Positions 28,654-37,756 of a stretch of DNA of 64,000 nucleotides are shown here, in pieces. The position numbers and the translations under genes are program-made. This DNA is from Prochlorococcus sp. MIT 1300 (lineage in GTDB: Bacteria > Cyanobacteriota > Cyanobacteriia > PCC-6307 > Cyanobiaceae). How positions within the stretch are numbered: the stretch's first letter is position 1; each line of letters starts with the position of its first letter. The notes below the pieces were generated by a model that saw only the letters and a list, made by a program, of their open reading frames with translations, had not been told where the DNA came from and ran no database searches. The stretch is taken from assembly GCF_034092375.1 (NCBI RefSeq), contig NZ_CP139302.1:1426001-1490000 (forward strand), given 5' to 3'.

Positions 28654-29550
28654 TTAAAGTTTTGCGATTAGCCGTTCCAAACTTTTTAGTCTGGAATAGC
28701 ATTGTTTTTGATATGAACCACCAAAAAGATTTGCATGATTCAACAGATGATAGAAATTGTATAGCTCAATTCTTGTTTCGGCAGATTTAGGTAAAGGCCA
28801 GACTTTTTCATATGCAAGATAAAAATCCTGTGAGAATCCTCCGAATAATTTGGTCATTGCAATATCTACCTCTCTATCAGCCCACCATGATGCTGGATCT
28901 ATGAGCACACCTCTGCCATCTTCTAATGAAAAGGCATTACCACTCCATAAATCACCATGAACTAATGATGGTTTTGGTTGGTGATCATTAAGGAAATTTG
29001 TTAGACCTTCAAGTGTCTGCTTGATACCTGACAGCTCTAATCCCCAAGATCTTGCAAGACTTAATTGTGGATTTAATCTTAGTTTGACAAAACAGTCTCC
29101 CCAACATTTTTCCCAGCCTCCTGGCTGTGGCCCTGCACCAATAAATCCGTCTTCATTCCAGCCATAGTTGCCAGGGTTTTGTAACGCAGAAGATTGGTGT
29201 AATTTGGCAAGGCCACTCCCTAGAGTTCTTTGACTTTTGTTTTCTAACTTCAGCCAAGGTAGAACTAACACTGCTGAGTTCGAGATTTGCTGAACACATA
29301 TTGGCTGCGGAATATGCATTAAGACTGGATCAGCAAAGCGTTTGAGAATGTTCAGGCCCTCTGCTTCTACTAAGAACATTGGTAGAGCAGATTTTGGACC
29401 ACACTTCACGAACAGTTTTTCATCTTTTTCAAGGGTCAGCTTCCACGCCTGATGAAATGATCCTCCTGATATAGCTTCAGTTACTTTAATTTTTTTATTT
29501 GCCAAAGCTTTAGTGTTGGCAAATAGTTCTTCCCAAATTACTTTGTTCAT
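28654..29550 (-). CDS. Fructosamine-3-kinase-like protein
   Basis: The 298-residue product has the aminoglycoside-phosphotransferase/choline-kinase fold typical of ketosamine kinases: GGSFHQAWKLTL, FVKCGP with the ATP-site lysine, LVHGDLWSGN (catalytic HGD), and LIDPASWWADREVDIAMTKLFGGF. It probably phosphorylates sugar-modified lysines so that glycation is removed. ATG start; divergent from the desaturase gene 35 bases away. Confidence 0.88.
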   Translation of the reverse strand: MNKVIWEELFANTKALANKKIKVTEAISGGSFHQAWKLTLEKDEKLFVKCGPKSALPMFLVEAEGLNILKRFADPVLMHIPQPICVQQISNSAVLVLPWLKLENKSQRTLGSGLAKLHQSSALQNPGNYGWNEDGFIGAGPQPGGWEKCWGDCFVKLRLNPQLSLARSWGLELSGIKQTLEGLTNFLNDHQPKPSLVHGDLWSGNAFSLEDGRGVLIDPASWWADREVDIAMTKLFGGFSQDFYLAYEKVWPLPKSAETRIELYNFYHLLNHANLFGGSYQKQCYSRLKSLERLIAKL

Positions 29551-29585
29551 AAGATCATCTCTTTAGGTTTTTTCTCCGTTGGTTC

Positions 29586-31097
29586 ATGCTTGAGGAACCT
29601 GTCGTAGTTATAGGTGGAGGGGTTGCTGGACTCACTGCAGCAGCTTTGTTAGCGCATAAAGGTATTCAAGTAACTCTGTTGGAAAGTCATCATCAGGTAG
29701 GTGGTTGTGCAGGTACTTTTCAGCGGGGGCCTTATGTTTTTGATGTAGGTGCAACTCAGGTTGCTGGTTTTGAGCCAGGGGGTATCCACAGCAGAATCTT
29801 TAACTTTTTGAACTTACCTTTGCCTAATGCTGAGGTTTTAGATCCAGCTTGTTTAGTTGACTTGGGTGACGGGTCAGAGCTCATAAGGCTTTGGTATGAC
29901 CCTAAGCAATGGAAAGAAGAACAAGAATTGCATTTTCCTGGAGCGCAATCCTTTTGGAAGTTGTGTGCTGGTTTACATAAAAGTAATTGGGGTTTTGTTA
30001 GTAGGGATCCTGTTCTCCCTGTGCGTGATAGTTGGGATTTTGTACAGCTTTTGCAAGCACTGCGGATAGAAAATTTGCCTTCTGCATTGTTTAGTCGGCT
30101 TTCTGTTGGAGATCTGATGAGTTTGGCCGGTTGCGCCCAAGATGATCGACTCAGGAGATTTTTGGACTTACAACTTCGTCTTTATTCTCAAGAGCCAGCG
30201 AATCGCACAGCAGCTCTTTATGGAGCAACTGTATTGCAAATGGCTCAGGCCCCTCTTGGACTATGGCACCTTGAAGGCTCTATGCAGGTACTGAGTGAAT
30301 TGTTATTGGAGAGCTTTAAGAGAGATGGAGGTGAATTACTTTTAAATCACCGAGTAGTGTCTCTAGATATTATGTCTAAAGGCTTTGATTGGGAGTTAAA
30401 TGTAATCAGATTTAGACGAAATGCTGTTACTATTAATGCACGTGATGTTGTATTTAGCTTGCCTCCCCAGTGCCTTTTAAGTTTGGCTCCGCAACATTTA
30501 TTAAGGAAATATCCAGCATATTTCAATTGCCTTTTAGAATTACCTTGTCCTAGTGGAGCTCTTGTTTTATATGGTGCGGTTGAACGTCACTCACTGCCTC
30601 AACTCTCTTCTTCTCACATTCAACTAAGTAATGAAGATCTGGGCTCTATTTTTATTTCAATAAGCCGTGATGGTGATGGCAGGGCACCTATAGGTTATGC
30701 AACGATTACTGCAAGCATTTTCACTAAGGTTTCGGAATGGTCTGAACTGTCAGAGTCTGATTACCAGGCCCGGAAAAAAGATTCACTCTTTGCTATTAGA
30801 GGGGCAGTGGAATGTTGGTTGGGAATTCCATCTGATCACTGGTTGCACCAAGAGTTAGCTACACCGAAAAGTTTTGCCAAATGGACAGGAAGACCAAAAG
30901 GGATTGTAGGTGGATTGGGACAAACTCCAAACAATTTTGGTCCTTTTGGATTGGCCAGTAGAAGCCCTATAGATGGACTTTGGTTGTGTGGAGATTCTAT
31001 TCATCCTGGAGAGGGCACTGCTGGAGTTAGTCAATCTGCTTTGATGGCTATTCGTCAGTTACTTGCTAAGCGTGGCTCTCAATTATCTTTTCCTTGA
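29586..31097 (+). CDS. CrtD-like carotenoid desaturase / FAD oxidoreductase
   Basis: A 503-residue FAD-dependent amine-oxidase-fold protein. The dinucleotide motif is VVVIGGGVAGLTAAALLAHKG at the N-terminus, followed by LLESHHQVGGCAG. The C-terminal FAD segment is GLWLCGDSIHPGEGTAGVSQSA. It is close to the bacterial phytoene-desaturase and CrtD (C-3',4' desaturase) group, but the exact carotenoid substrate cannot be read from sequence. Its end overlaps convergent tyrA by 19 bases. Confidence 0.8.
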   Translation: MLEEPVVVIGGGVAGLTAAALLAHKGIQVTLLESHHQVGGCAGTFQRGPYVFDVGATQVAGFEPGGIHSRIFNFLNLPLPNAEVLDPACLVDLGDGSELIRLWYDPKQWKEEQELHFPGAQSFWKLCAGLHKSNWGFVSRDPVLPVRDSWDFVQLLQALRIENLPSALFSRLSVGDLMSLAGCAQDDRLRRFLDLQLRLYSQEPANRTAALYGATVLQMAQAPLGLWHLEGSMQVLSELLLESFKRDGGELLLNHRVVSLDIMSKGFDWELNVIRFRRNAVTINARDVVFSLPPQCLLSLAPQHLLRKYPAYFNCLLELPCPSGALVLYGAVERHSLPQLSSSHIQLSNEDLGSIFISISRDGDGRAPIGYATITASIFTKVSEWSELSESDYQARKKDSLFAIRGAVECWLGIPSDHWLHQELATPKSFAKWTGRPKGIVGGLGQTPNNFGPFGLASRSPIDGLWLCGDSIHPGEGTAGVSQSALMAIRQLLAKRGSQLSFP

Positions 31098-31966
31098 AAA
31101 TCATTTTTTTGCCTTTTAAGAAAAGATTTACGGGATCTTTGAGTTTGCTTTAATTCATTCTCTAATACTCCCCATTGTTCTTTTGATATTTCTTCTTCAA
31201 TAGCCCTTAAATTGAATTTATATTCATTTAGATACTCCAATATTGCTTTTGTATTGTTCATAGCCATTGAAGTCCCCAAAACCGGATTACCACCCCCTAC
31301 TCTTGTTGTATCTGCAAATCCACTGGAGGCAAGTCGCTCGGCTAACTCTCGCACTTCTGCGTCAGCTACTTCTTCAAGTGTACGTAGTAAAGCGGCACTA
31401 ACTAATACTGGAAGATGAGAAATAAGTGCGGCCGCCTGATCATGTTTTTCTGCTTTGGTAATTATCCACTCGCTTCCTAAACTATTGGCTAGTTGACATA
31501 CAACTTCCAATGATTCTTGATTGGTAGATTTCTCGGGAGTTGTGACCCAAGGTCGACCTTTGAACAATCCCTTTTGGCCTGCTTCGACTCCCGCATTATT
31601 TGTTCCAGCCATTGGATGACTGGCAACAAAATTGGGATGTAAGTCCCTCCAAACCTTAAGAACCGGTACTTTGACAGAACCAACATCGGTAATAACCCCC
31701 TCAGGGGGTAATGCCTGAATAAGAGCATCTTCTGGCTTCAATAGAGTGGCTAATGGTTGAGCAAGTATGACAAGACTGCAATCTGAAAGGACTTTTGGGT
31801 CTGTACTAATGACAGTCGCAAGTTTCCTGCTCTTTGCTTTTTCAGCTGTGCTTGCTCGATGAGTGAGTCCTTTGACTAGCCATCCATTGGCTTGCAGATC
31901 AAGGCCTATAGACCCGCCAATTAGTCCTAGCCCAACAATGCCAACTGACTTTTGTGGTTCCTTCAT
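31079..31966 (-). CDS. tyrA: Prephenate/arogenate dehydrogenase
   Basis: The 295-residue tyrosine-pathway dehydrogenase begins with the Rossmann motif GIVGLGLIGGSIG and has SHPMAG and HDQAAALISHLPVLVSAAL, the conserved TyrA blocks. In cyanobacteria the enzyme usually prefers arogenate and NADP; cofactor choice is not certain here. No chorismate mutase domain is fused. ATG start. Confidence 0.93.
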   Translation of the reverse strand: MKEPQKSVGIVGLGLIGGSIGLDLQANGWLVKGLTHRASTAEKAKSRKLATVISTDPKVLSDCSLVILAQPLATLLKPEDALIQALPPEGVITDVGSVKVPVLKVWRDLHPNFVASHPMAGTNNAGVEAGQKGLFKGRPWVTTPEKSTNQESLEVVCQLANSLGSEWIITKAEKHDQAAALISHLPVLVSAALLRTLEEVADAEVRELAERLASSGFADTTRVGGGNPVLGTSMAMNNTKAILEYLNEYKFNLRAIEEEISKEQWGVLENELKQTQRSRKSFLKRQKNDFQGKDN

Positions 31967-32051
31967 TAATTAAACGCTAAAAATGGGGTTTTATGTTGAG
32001 CTTCTTGACCAACATGGAGAACTACTTGATTGGGATTAATAGGTTTCCCCA

Positions 32052-33497
32052 ATGTTGGAAGCTCGTGTTCACTGTCAACTTAAGCATCTATTAGATGGGG
32101 AGACCTCTTCATGGCCTCATGATTTGACCTTGGGCCGCTTAATCGCCAGGAGCCTTAGGAGGAAGGACCATACCCTTATTCAAATTGGTCCTTTGAGTTA
32201 CGACTTTTGGTGGTTAGGTCTTTTGCTCCCACTGTCTCTAGAGGATTGTGGTGCTGTATTGGTTATTAGTGATGAACAAAGAAGGAATCTTTTGGGACAT
32301 CAGCTGTTAAGACTTCAGAGAAAAGGATTTATTTTGCAGGTTTGGGAAGATAAAAACCCTGCTCCTAATGATCAAATTTGGTTATTAAATTCAACAGAAT
32401 TAATTAACGCCTATCAAAATAATTTTCTTAATTCTAAGCAAATTATTATTCCTGAGGCACATTATTTAACACAAAGGCTCCGCGATGCAATGACTATATC
32501 AGTTAGTTCGGATGACTGGGATCAGTTGCTACTAAGTAATTATCAAATTGGACCTTTAATATTATCTTTATATGAGAGAATGAGCCGTAGGATTTTTGCA
32601 CAGGTTGGTCTTTATGATCGCAAAATAAGAGTCGATTTAAGTGAAATACATTTATTGCAAAAAGCTCTTAGTAATTCTTCTTTTTTGCCAGTCCCTTGGG
32701 AAGAGGTTTTAAAGGTCGACAACGACAACTGGGTAAGTTGGGTTGTCGTTGACCGTCATTCTTTGAGTTGGGATTTGAATATTCAGCCTTTAGAGCCATT
32801 GCAAAATCTTCCAGGTCTCTTGAATGAAAACCCTAGCCTATTAATTTCTGAGACTGGAAGGTCTGGGATTTTATTTGAAGAATTAAATGCCATAAATTTT
32901 TCTCCAAAAGTGCAGGTTAAACTTCAAAAGTCTGATTCTTTGAAGGCCATACCTTTATATGCACCTCAGGTGCAGCCTGTACCAAATTCTCCTGTTTACC
33001 CTCAACATATTCTAGAACAGTCTAGACGCCTCATTCTTGGACAATTAGGGATAACAATTATTTTATTAGACGATCTTGCTCTTTGTAGAAAATTGACTAG
33101 TGAGTTAGCTGCAGTATTTGGGAAAAGAGTAGTTCATGAGACGATATGTATTCAAGAAAATAGTGTTATTTGTTGTCGCTGTTCTTGGTGGTTAAGTCAT
33201 TGTGAGCAATTGCCTTTTCCTAAACAAATTATTGTTGCTTTGCTGCCTTTGCCAAGCTTAGAGTCACCTATTACTGCTGCACGCGTTGACGCTTTTAAAC
33301 GTGATGGTCGCGATTGGTTCCGTAGTCTTTTGTTGCCTGAAGCCTTGGCTTTGTTGACCCCTTCGATTGCGTCACTTCGAGTAAATCAAGGAAGATTAGC
33401 GATATTGGACGGACGTGTTCGTTTACGTAGTTGGGGTAAGCAAGTTTTGAGTACGTTGGAGCCCTGGATTCCGCTTCAACGTCTTCTGCCTCATTAA
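32052..33497 (+). CDS. DinG-like helicase relative with lost ATPase motifs
   Basis: The 481-residue product aligns in outline with cyanobacterial DinG-type helicases. The C-terminus, from about 417 (RVDAFKRDGRDWFRSLLLPEAL) to the GRLAILDGRVRLRSWGKQVL block, matches the end of DinG. I cannot find a Walker A; the N-terminus reads IQIGPLSYDFWWLGLLLPL where it should be. The Walker B DEAH is PEAH (134-137), and the motif VI arginine finger is not evident. It may bind DNA without unwinding it. ATG start. Confidence 0.7.
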   Translation: MLEARVHCQLKHLLDGETSSWPHDLTLGRLIARSLRRKDHTLIQIGPLSYDFWWLGLLLPLSLEDCGAVLVISDEQRRNLLGHQLLRLQRKGFILQVWEDKNPAPNDQIWLLNSTELINAYQNNFLNSKQIIIPEAHYLTQRLRDAMTISVSSDDWDQLLLSNYQIGPLILSLYERMSRRIFAQVGLYDRKIRVDLSEIHLLQKALSNSSFLPVPWEEVLKVDNDNWVSWVVVDRHSLSWDLNIQPLEPLQNLPGLLNENPSLLISETGRSGILFEELNAINFSPKVQVKLQKSDSLKAIPLYAPQVQPVPNSPVYPQHILEQSRRLILGQLGITIILLDDLALCRKLTSELAAVFGKRVVHETICIQENSVICCRCSWWLSHCEQLPFPKQIIVALLPLPSLESPITAARVDAFKRDGRDWFRSLLLPEALALLTPSIASLRVNQGRLAILDGRVRLRSWGKQVLSTLEPWIPLQRLLPH

Positions 33498-33538
33498 GCG
33501 TTCTAATCTTTGTGAGTTTCTAATCGCTCAATAATTCA

Positions 33539-33787
33539 ATGGGAGAAGCCAAACGCCGCGCCGATCAAGGCCTTCCTCCAAGACAGAGCAAAGCAACTAG
33601 ATCTAAGCAGGACACCTCTCCAAGGATTTTTCCTTGGTTACCTATTACTGAGAATCAAAAAAATCAGTTTTATGCAGTCACTATTCGTGGTGGCTGGATT
33701 GGTATTGGCCTCCTTGTCGCTGTTTGGGTTGTAGTGCGTTTTGTCGGTCCCGCAGCTGGTTGGTGGACTCCGGCTGATGCTAGATAA
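33539..33787 (+). CDS. DUF2839-type small membrane protein
   Basis: The 82-residue product begins MGEAKRRADQGLPP and has FPWLPITENQKNQFYAVTIRGGWIGIGLL, a pattern known from a cyanobacterial family of unknown function. One membrane helix (about 51-72) ends in FVGPAAGWW. ATG start, 41 bases after the DinG-like gene. Confidence 0.85.
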   Translation: MGEAKRRADQGLPPRQSKATRSKQDTSPRIFPWLPITENQKNQFYAVTIRGGWIGIGLLVAVWVVVRFVGPAAGWWTPADAR

Positions 33788-33842
33788 TTATTAATAGGCC
33801 ATAGATGACCTAATTGAATCCAATATTTCTTGTTTTCAAGTA

Positions 33843-34979
33843 TCAAGCGGCTGTGGCTACAGCATTTACTACTGGCTTTGTTGCAGCTGTTCGTGCAGCT
33901 GCCGCAAGAGGCCGCATGGAATTTGCGGTAACTTCAGAACCTTCGGTCAGTTTTTTTCTGACAAGGACTTCAATTTGATCACAGGCCGCAGAGTTTTGTT
34001 CTAACCAGGTGATCGTGTTATCGCGTCCTTGCCCAATGTTATCTCCCTCGTAGCTGTACCAAGCACCTTTGCGGGTAACGACAGAAGTTTCTTCAGCTAG
34101 ATCCAATAAACAACCCAAGGTGCTGATGCCACGGCCAAAAAGAATGTCGAATTCGGCTATTCGGAAAGGAGGGGCCACTTTGTTTTTGGCAACTTTTACT
34201 TTGGCTCTAATACCAAATTCTTCTGTGCCCCTTTTCAGGGTTTGAATTCGCCGAATGTCGAGTCGAACAGAGGCATAGAACTTCAGTGCATTACCACCGG
34301 TTGTTGTTTCCGGGTTGCCGTAAGTCACCCCAATTTTGAGTCTTAGTTGATTGAGGAAAATCACCGTGCAGCCTGATTTGCCTATGTTGCCGGTAATTTT
34401 CCTCATGGCTTGGCTCATCAGGCGCGCTTGACTTCCCACAGCCAGGTCGCCCATTTCTCCTTCTATCTCTGCTCTGGGAGTTAGTGCGGCAACTGAGTCA
34501 ACAACAACTATGTCGACAGCGGCAGATCGAACGAGTTGGTCAACTATTTCAAGGGCCATTTCCCCTGTATCGGGTTGAGAAACCAGCAGGTTTTCAATAT
34601 CTACTCCTAATGAGGCTGCGTAAACGGGATCGAGTGCATGTTCGGCGTCCACAAAAGCTGCCACACCCCCCTTGCGTTGGACTTCGGCGATTGCATGCAA
34701 GGTAAGAGTGGTTTTGCCAGAACTTTCTGGTCCATAGACTTCTACAACTCTGCCTTTTGGATACCCACCCCCTAAGGCAAGATCCAGTGTGAGGGCTCCT
34801 GTAGATATGGTTTCTACACGCATGCGGGATGCATCTCCCAGTCGCATGATCGAGCCTTTTCCGAAGTTGCGTTCGATTTGGCCAAGCACAAGATTAAGAG
34901 CCTTGTCTCGTTCTCCTGAACGTGCGCCTGCTTTGGAACCGTTCGTATTTGGGTTCACGTTTTTTGTGTCGACTGGCAT
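33843..34979 (-). CDS. recA: Recombinase A
   Basis: A 378-residue DNA strand-exchange ATPase with Walker A GPESSGKT (83-90), Walker [10 protein letters not shown] and the DNA-binding loops [19 protein letters not shown] and [20 protein letters not shown]. The C-terminal domain ends in an alanine-rich tail. A LexA-type operator lies about 90 bases upstream. ATG start; no good Shine-Dalgarno sequence is seen. Confidence 0.98.
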   Translation of the reverse strand: MPVDTKNVNPNTNGSKAGARSGERDKALNLVLGQIERNFGKGSIMRLGDASRMRVETISTGALTLDLALGGGYPKGRVVEVYGPESSGKTTLTLHAIAEVQRKGGVAAFVDAEHALDPVYAASLGVDIENLLVSQPDTGEMALEIVDQLVRSAAVDIVVVDSVAALTPRAEIEGEMGDLAVGSQARLMSQAMRKITGNIGKSGCTVIFLNQLRLKIGVTYGNPETTTGGNALKFYASVRLDIRRIQTLKRGTEEFGIRAKVKVAKNKVAPPFRIAEFDILFGRGISTLGCLLDLAEETSVVTRKGAWYSYEGDNIGQGRDNTITWLEQNSAACDQIEVLVRKKLTEGSEVTANSMRPLAAAARTAATKPVVNAVATAA

Positions 34980-35067
34980 GGTAGAGGTGTTAAGGAAGGA
35001 GCCAAAAGTGCACTGTCTGTCTTGAGTGGCTGAAATTGCGCTTCAGCAAGCAGCAGGCTTCTTTAGT

Positions 35068-35081
35068 AGTACAAGCGTACC
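35068..35081 (-). promoter_or_regulatory. LexA (SOS) box upstream of recA
   Basis: On the minus strand the site reads GGTACGCTTGTACT and fits the cyanobacterial LexA consensus RGTACNNNDGTWCB at every fixed position. It is in the spacer between the HAD gene and recA. TACTAA just downstream could be a -10 element, so LexA binding would block recA transcription. Confidence 0.6.
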
Positions 35082-35089
35082 CTAGCTAA

Positions 35090-35866
35090 TTAAGTCCATG
35101 TCGCCAAGGGGGTCGTTAGTGTTTCTTGTTTAAGTAATTGAATGCCGTCTGGTAGTGCTTGACAATCTTCTGGCTTTAGATATCCCCAATTAGCTAAATA
35201 GCAAGCAAGAGAGGTTAGGCCAGGAGTTTGGAGTATTTTTTCGAGTGTCTCTCGACGGTCTTCTACAAAGCCAAGCAATGATCTTTGAAGAGATAATTGC
35301 AAAAGGACTTCAGCTTTGCTTCCGGCTTCATGACCGAAGAGCATGGAAGTCTTGAGGTGGAAGCTTTGTAGTAGCTGATGGGTGAAATCGGTGCCTTTAG
35401 TGGTTAGGACAACTAACTCGATGCCTTCATCCCTAAGGCTCTGCAGGTGTTTCACAACGATAGGGAAGGGTTTATGAAGATCAAGCCAATGGGCTTTATC
35501 TTCAGTCAATGCTTGTTGGCGAACATTCTCAAGGGCTGCTTGCAGTTGATTGGCAGTCCACCCTTGTGCCTCTAGTGCTTGTTTACATCTCAGTTTGTAG
35601 TTGTTTGCAAAATCTTTGATTCCTTTGCGAGCCAGTGAACTTTCAGGTCGCAATATCTCAGTAGCGATAAGAACCATCTCCCAGCCATGATTAACCCAAG
35701 GCCTTAACTGTCGAAATGACTTTGGTACAGAAGTAGCAGACGCCTGTTTGACTTCAGCACCTAATAAGTCAATGCAGGCTTTTCTTGCACTCCACCAATA
35801 TTCCAACATTCCATCGACAATGACACCATCGAAGTCAAAGACTAAGAGTGGTGAGGGAGAAGCCAC
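35090..35866 (-). CDS. HAD-superfamily hydrolase
   Basis: The 258-residue product has the nucleophile motif VFDFDGVIVDG (DFDG 11-14), motif II VLTTKG, and the acidic motif GFVEDRRETLEK. These belong to a phosphatase-like HAD domain with a helical cap (about 40-130). The substrate is unknown. ATG start; its stop precedes the recA SOS box. The tRNA-Gln on the same strand lies just upstream of it. Confidence 0.88.
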   Translation of the reverse strand: MASPSPLLVFDFDGVIVDGMLEYWWSARKACIDLLGAEVKQASATSVPKSFRQLRPWVNHGWEMVLIATEILRPESSLARKGIKDFANNYKLRCKQALEAQGWTANQLQAALENVRQQALTEDKAHWLDLHKPFPIVVKHLQSLRDEGIELVVLTTKGTDFTHQLLQSFHLKTSMLFGHEAGSKAEVLLQLSLQRSLLGFVEDRRETLEKILQTPGLTSLACYLANWGYLKPEDCQALPDGIQLLKQETLTTPLATWT

Positions 35867-35882
35867 ATGCTGATTTGAAAAA

Positions 35883-35954
35883 CTGGGGCGCTAGGATTCG
35901 AACCTAGGAATGGCGAGACCAAAACCCGCTGCCTTACCGCTTGGCGACGCCCCA
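35883..35954 (-). tRNA. tRNA-Gln (TTG)
   Basis: A 72-base cloverleaf on the minus strand. Acceptor TGGGGCG pairs with CGCCCCA, discriminator G; the anticodon loop is TTTTGGT with TTG; the TψC arm has GGTTCGAATCC. CCA is not encoded. Confidence 0.95.
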
Positions 35955-36288
35955 ATGAGCTAGAGAAACACCTGCATAAAGGTGTCTTCACCAGTATCCA
36001 ATAGTTACACATCGCTTGTCCAGATTAGTCAATTCATTCATGACTATGAATTTTGTATGAGGTTATGAAGTTATCGGAATACGAGCTCTTGGCTTGATCC
36101 CTTGCCATGTTGGTTCTTAGGCCATCATGGTGATTAAAATGAAATTGGTCTTAGCTGTTTTTTTGACTTTGCGGCTCTACCCCTAAAAGAAGATCAAAGC
36201 TTGCGATGCCTTTGCGCTAGAAAAGTATTTACTTTGTTAGATGAAGGTCGATGCATTGTGATCATTTCAGCGAAAGTCTTAATCCAAT
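35955..36288. other. Gene-poor stretch between tRNA-Gln and ycf45
   Basis: 334 bases without a supported gene. A small hairpin ACACCT-GCATAA-AGGTGT lies at 35968-35985, a possible weak terminator of ycf45. A plus-strand open frame from about 36142 past 36290 has no ATG and follows a run of seven T; it could be a decayed gene but is not called. Confidence 0.4.
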
Positions 36289-37701
36289 TTAATCAACCTT
36301 TAATTTATGTTTTTCTAAGAGCTTCCCTAGAGCTCTCTCTACTTGAGTAGGTGTGTTTGATTTGATTACTAAGATAGGTATATGTTCTTCGCGGGCTTGT
36401 TTCCTAAGTGTATTCTCTGCAGCCAGGTTGTTTTTGGCGCTGAGTAACACGTCTGCTTCTTCTAATTTGTTGACACAGATTATTGGCCAATCATGTTGAT
36501 TAATTACTTCCTCTAATAAATGTTTGGATATACCACAACTTAGTATTTTCATTGCTGTAGAAAGTCCATTGGAATTGATTTGACCATTAAGTGATTTTTT
36601 GGGTTCATTGCTGACGTTAGATGAATTAATAGACTCTTTGACTGGAGATGGTTTTTTGACTTCTATATTTTTTATCCCTGGATGTTTTACCATAGGGGAC
36701 ATATCTATTAATTTTATTCGGCCATCCTTGTCGATTTTTCGTTTTTGCGGCTGAGGAATTTCCCCTCTCAGTATTAAATCTATTGTTGCCGCTACGTTGG
36801 TATGAATAAACCAAGAGTTCCTATTAGCTATTTCTACTGCTACTGGGAAAGTTGGATCAGCAGCTCTTTCAAGGACGCTTTTTTGAGTGCGGCGACGTCT
36901 GGCCTCTTCATCGCTTAGTGTCACAGATTGGATGCCTCCAACAAGGTCACTTAGGGTTGGATTTTTGATTAAATTTGAAAGTGAGTTCCCATGGGCTGTA
37001 GCAACTAGTTGTACTCCTCTTTCTGCAATTGTTCGTGCTGCATTGGCTTCAAGCTCTGTTCCGATTTCGTCAATTACTATTACTTGCGGCATATGATTCT
37101 CCACAGCTTCAATCATTGTTTGATGTTGATATTCTGGTTTGGCCACCTGCATGCGTCTTGCTCTTCCAATTGCAGGATGTGGAATATCACCATCTCCAGC
37201 AATCTCATTACTTGTGTCAATAACTACAACTCTTTTTTGCAGGTCTTCAGCAAGAACTCTTGCAATTTCTCTAAGCACAGTGGTTTTGCCGATGCCTGGA
37301 GGTCCCATTAGTAAAAGAGATTGTCCGCTATTTAGTAAATCTCTAACTAATTCCACTGTCCCAAATATTGCTCTTCCTACTCGGCAAGTAAGGCCAATAA
37401 TTTCTTGCTGACGATTGCGAATTGCACTGATGCGGTGCAGTGTACGTTCGATCCCTGCTCGATTGTCTGTTCCAAACTTTCCTAGGCGATTTACTATCGC
37501 TTGTAGATCATATTTTGTTATATATTTATCGCCTAAAGCTAAGACTTTGTCTGGATAACGGGCCTCGGGAATCCGGCCAAGATCTAGCACTACTTCTAAC
37601 AGTTCATCTTGTTGACCGGAGTTTGATAGAGATTTTTGAACTCCAGGAGGCAATAGCCCCAACATTTTGTCAAGGTCATCTGTAATGCGTTTTGGTTTCA
37701 T
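36289..37701 (-). CDS. ycf45: Ycf45-type AAA ATPase (SpoIIIAA-like)
   Basis: The 470-residue product has Walker A GPPGIGKTT (133-141), Walker B VIVIDEIGTELEA and an ATAHGNSLSNLIKNP sensor region. This is the SpoIIIAA-like ATPase also encoded in some algal plastids as ycf45. A low-complexity Ser/Asn/Lys linker (about 340-385) leads to a small C-terminal domain, which in this family can be an R3H nucleic-acid-binding module. The biological role is unknown. ATG start. Confidence 0.88.
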   Translation of the reverse strand: MKPKRITDDLDKMLGLLPPGVQKSLSNSGQQDELLEVVLDLGRIPEARYPDKVLALGDKYITKYDLQAIVNRLGKFGTDNRAGIERTLHRISAIRNRQQEIIGLTCRVGRAIFGTVELVRDLLNSGQSLLLMGPPGIGKTTVLREIARVLAEDLQKRVVVIDTSNEIAGDGDIPHPAIGRARRMQVAKPEYQHQTMIEAVENHMPQVIVIDEIGTELEANAARTIAERGVQLVATAHGNSLSNLIKNPTLSDLVGGIQSVTLSDEEARRRRTQKSVLERAADPTFPVAVEIANRNSWFIHTNVAATIDLILRGEIPQPQKRKIDKDGRIKLIDMSPMVKHPGIKNIEVKKPSPVKESINSSNVSNEPKKSLNGQINSNGLSTAMKILSCGISKHLLEEVINQHDWPIICVNKLEEADVLLSAKNNLAAENTLRKQAREEHIPILVIKSNTPTQVERALGKLLEKHKLKVD

Positions 37702-37756
37702 TGTCGAAACCCCAACATAGATAAGTGGTGTAGATCTTGAGTTAGTTTTAGCAAAT

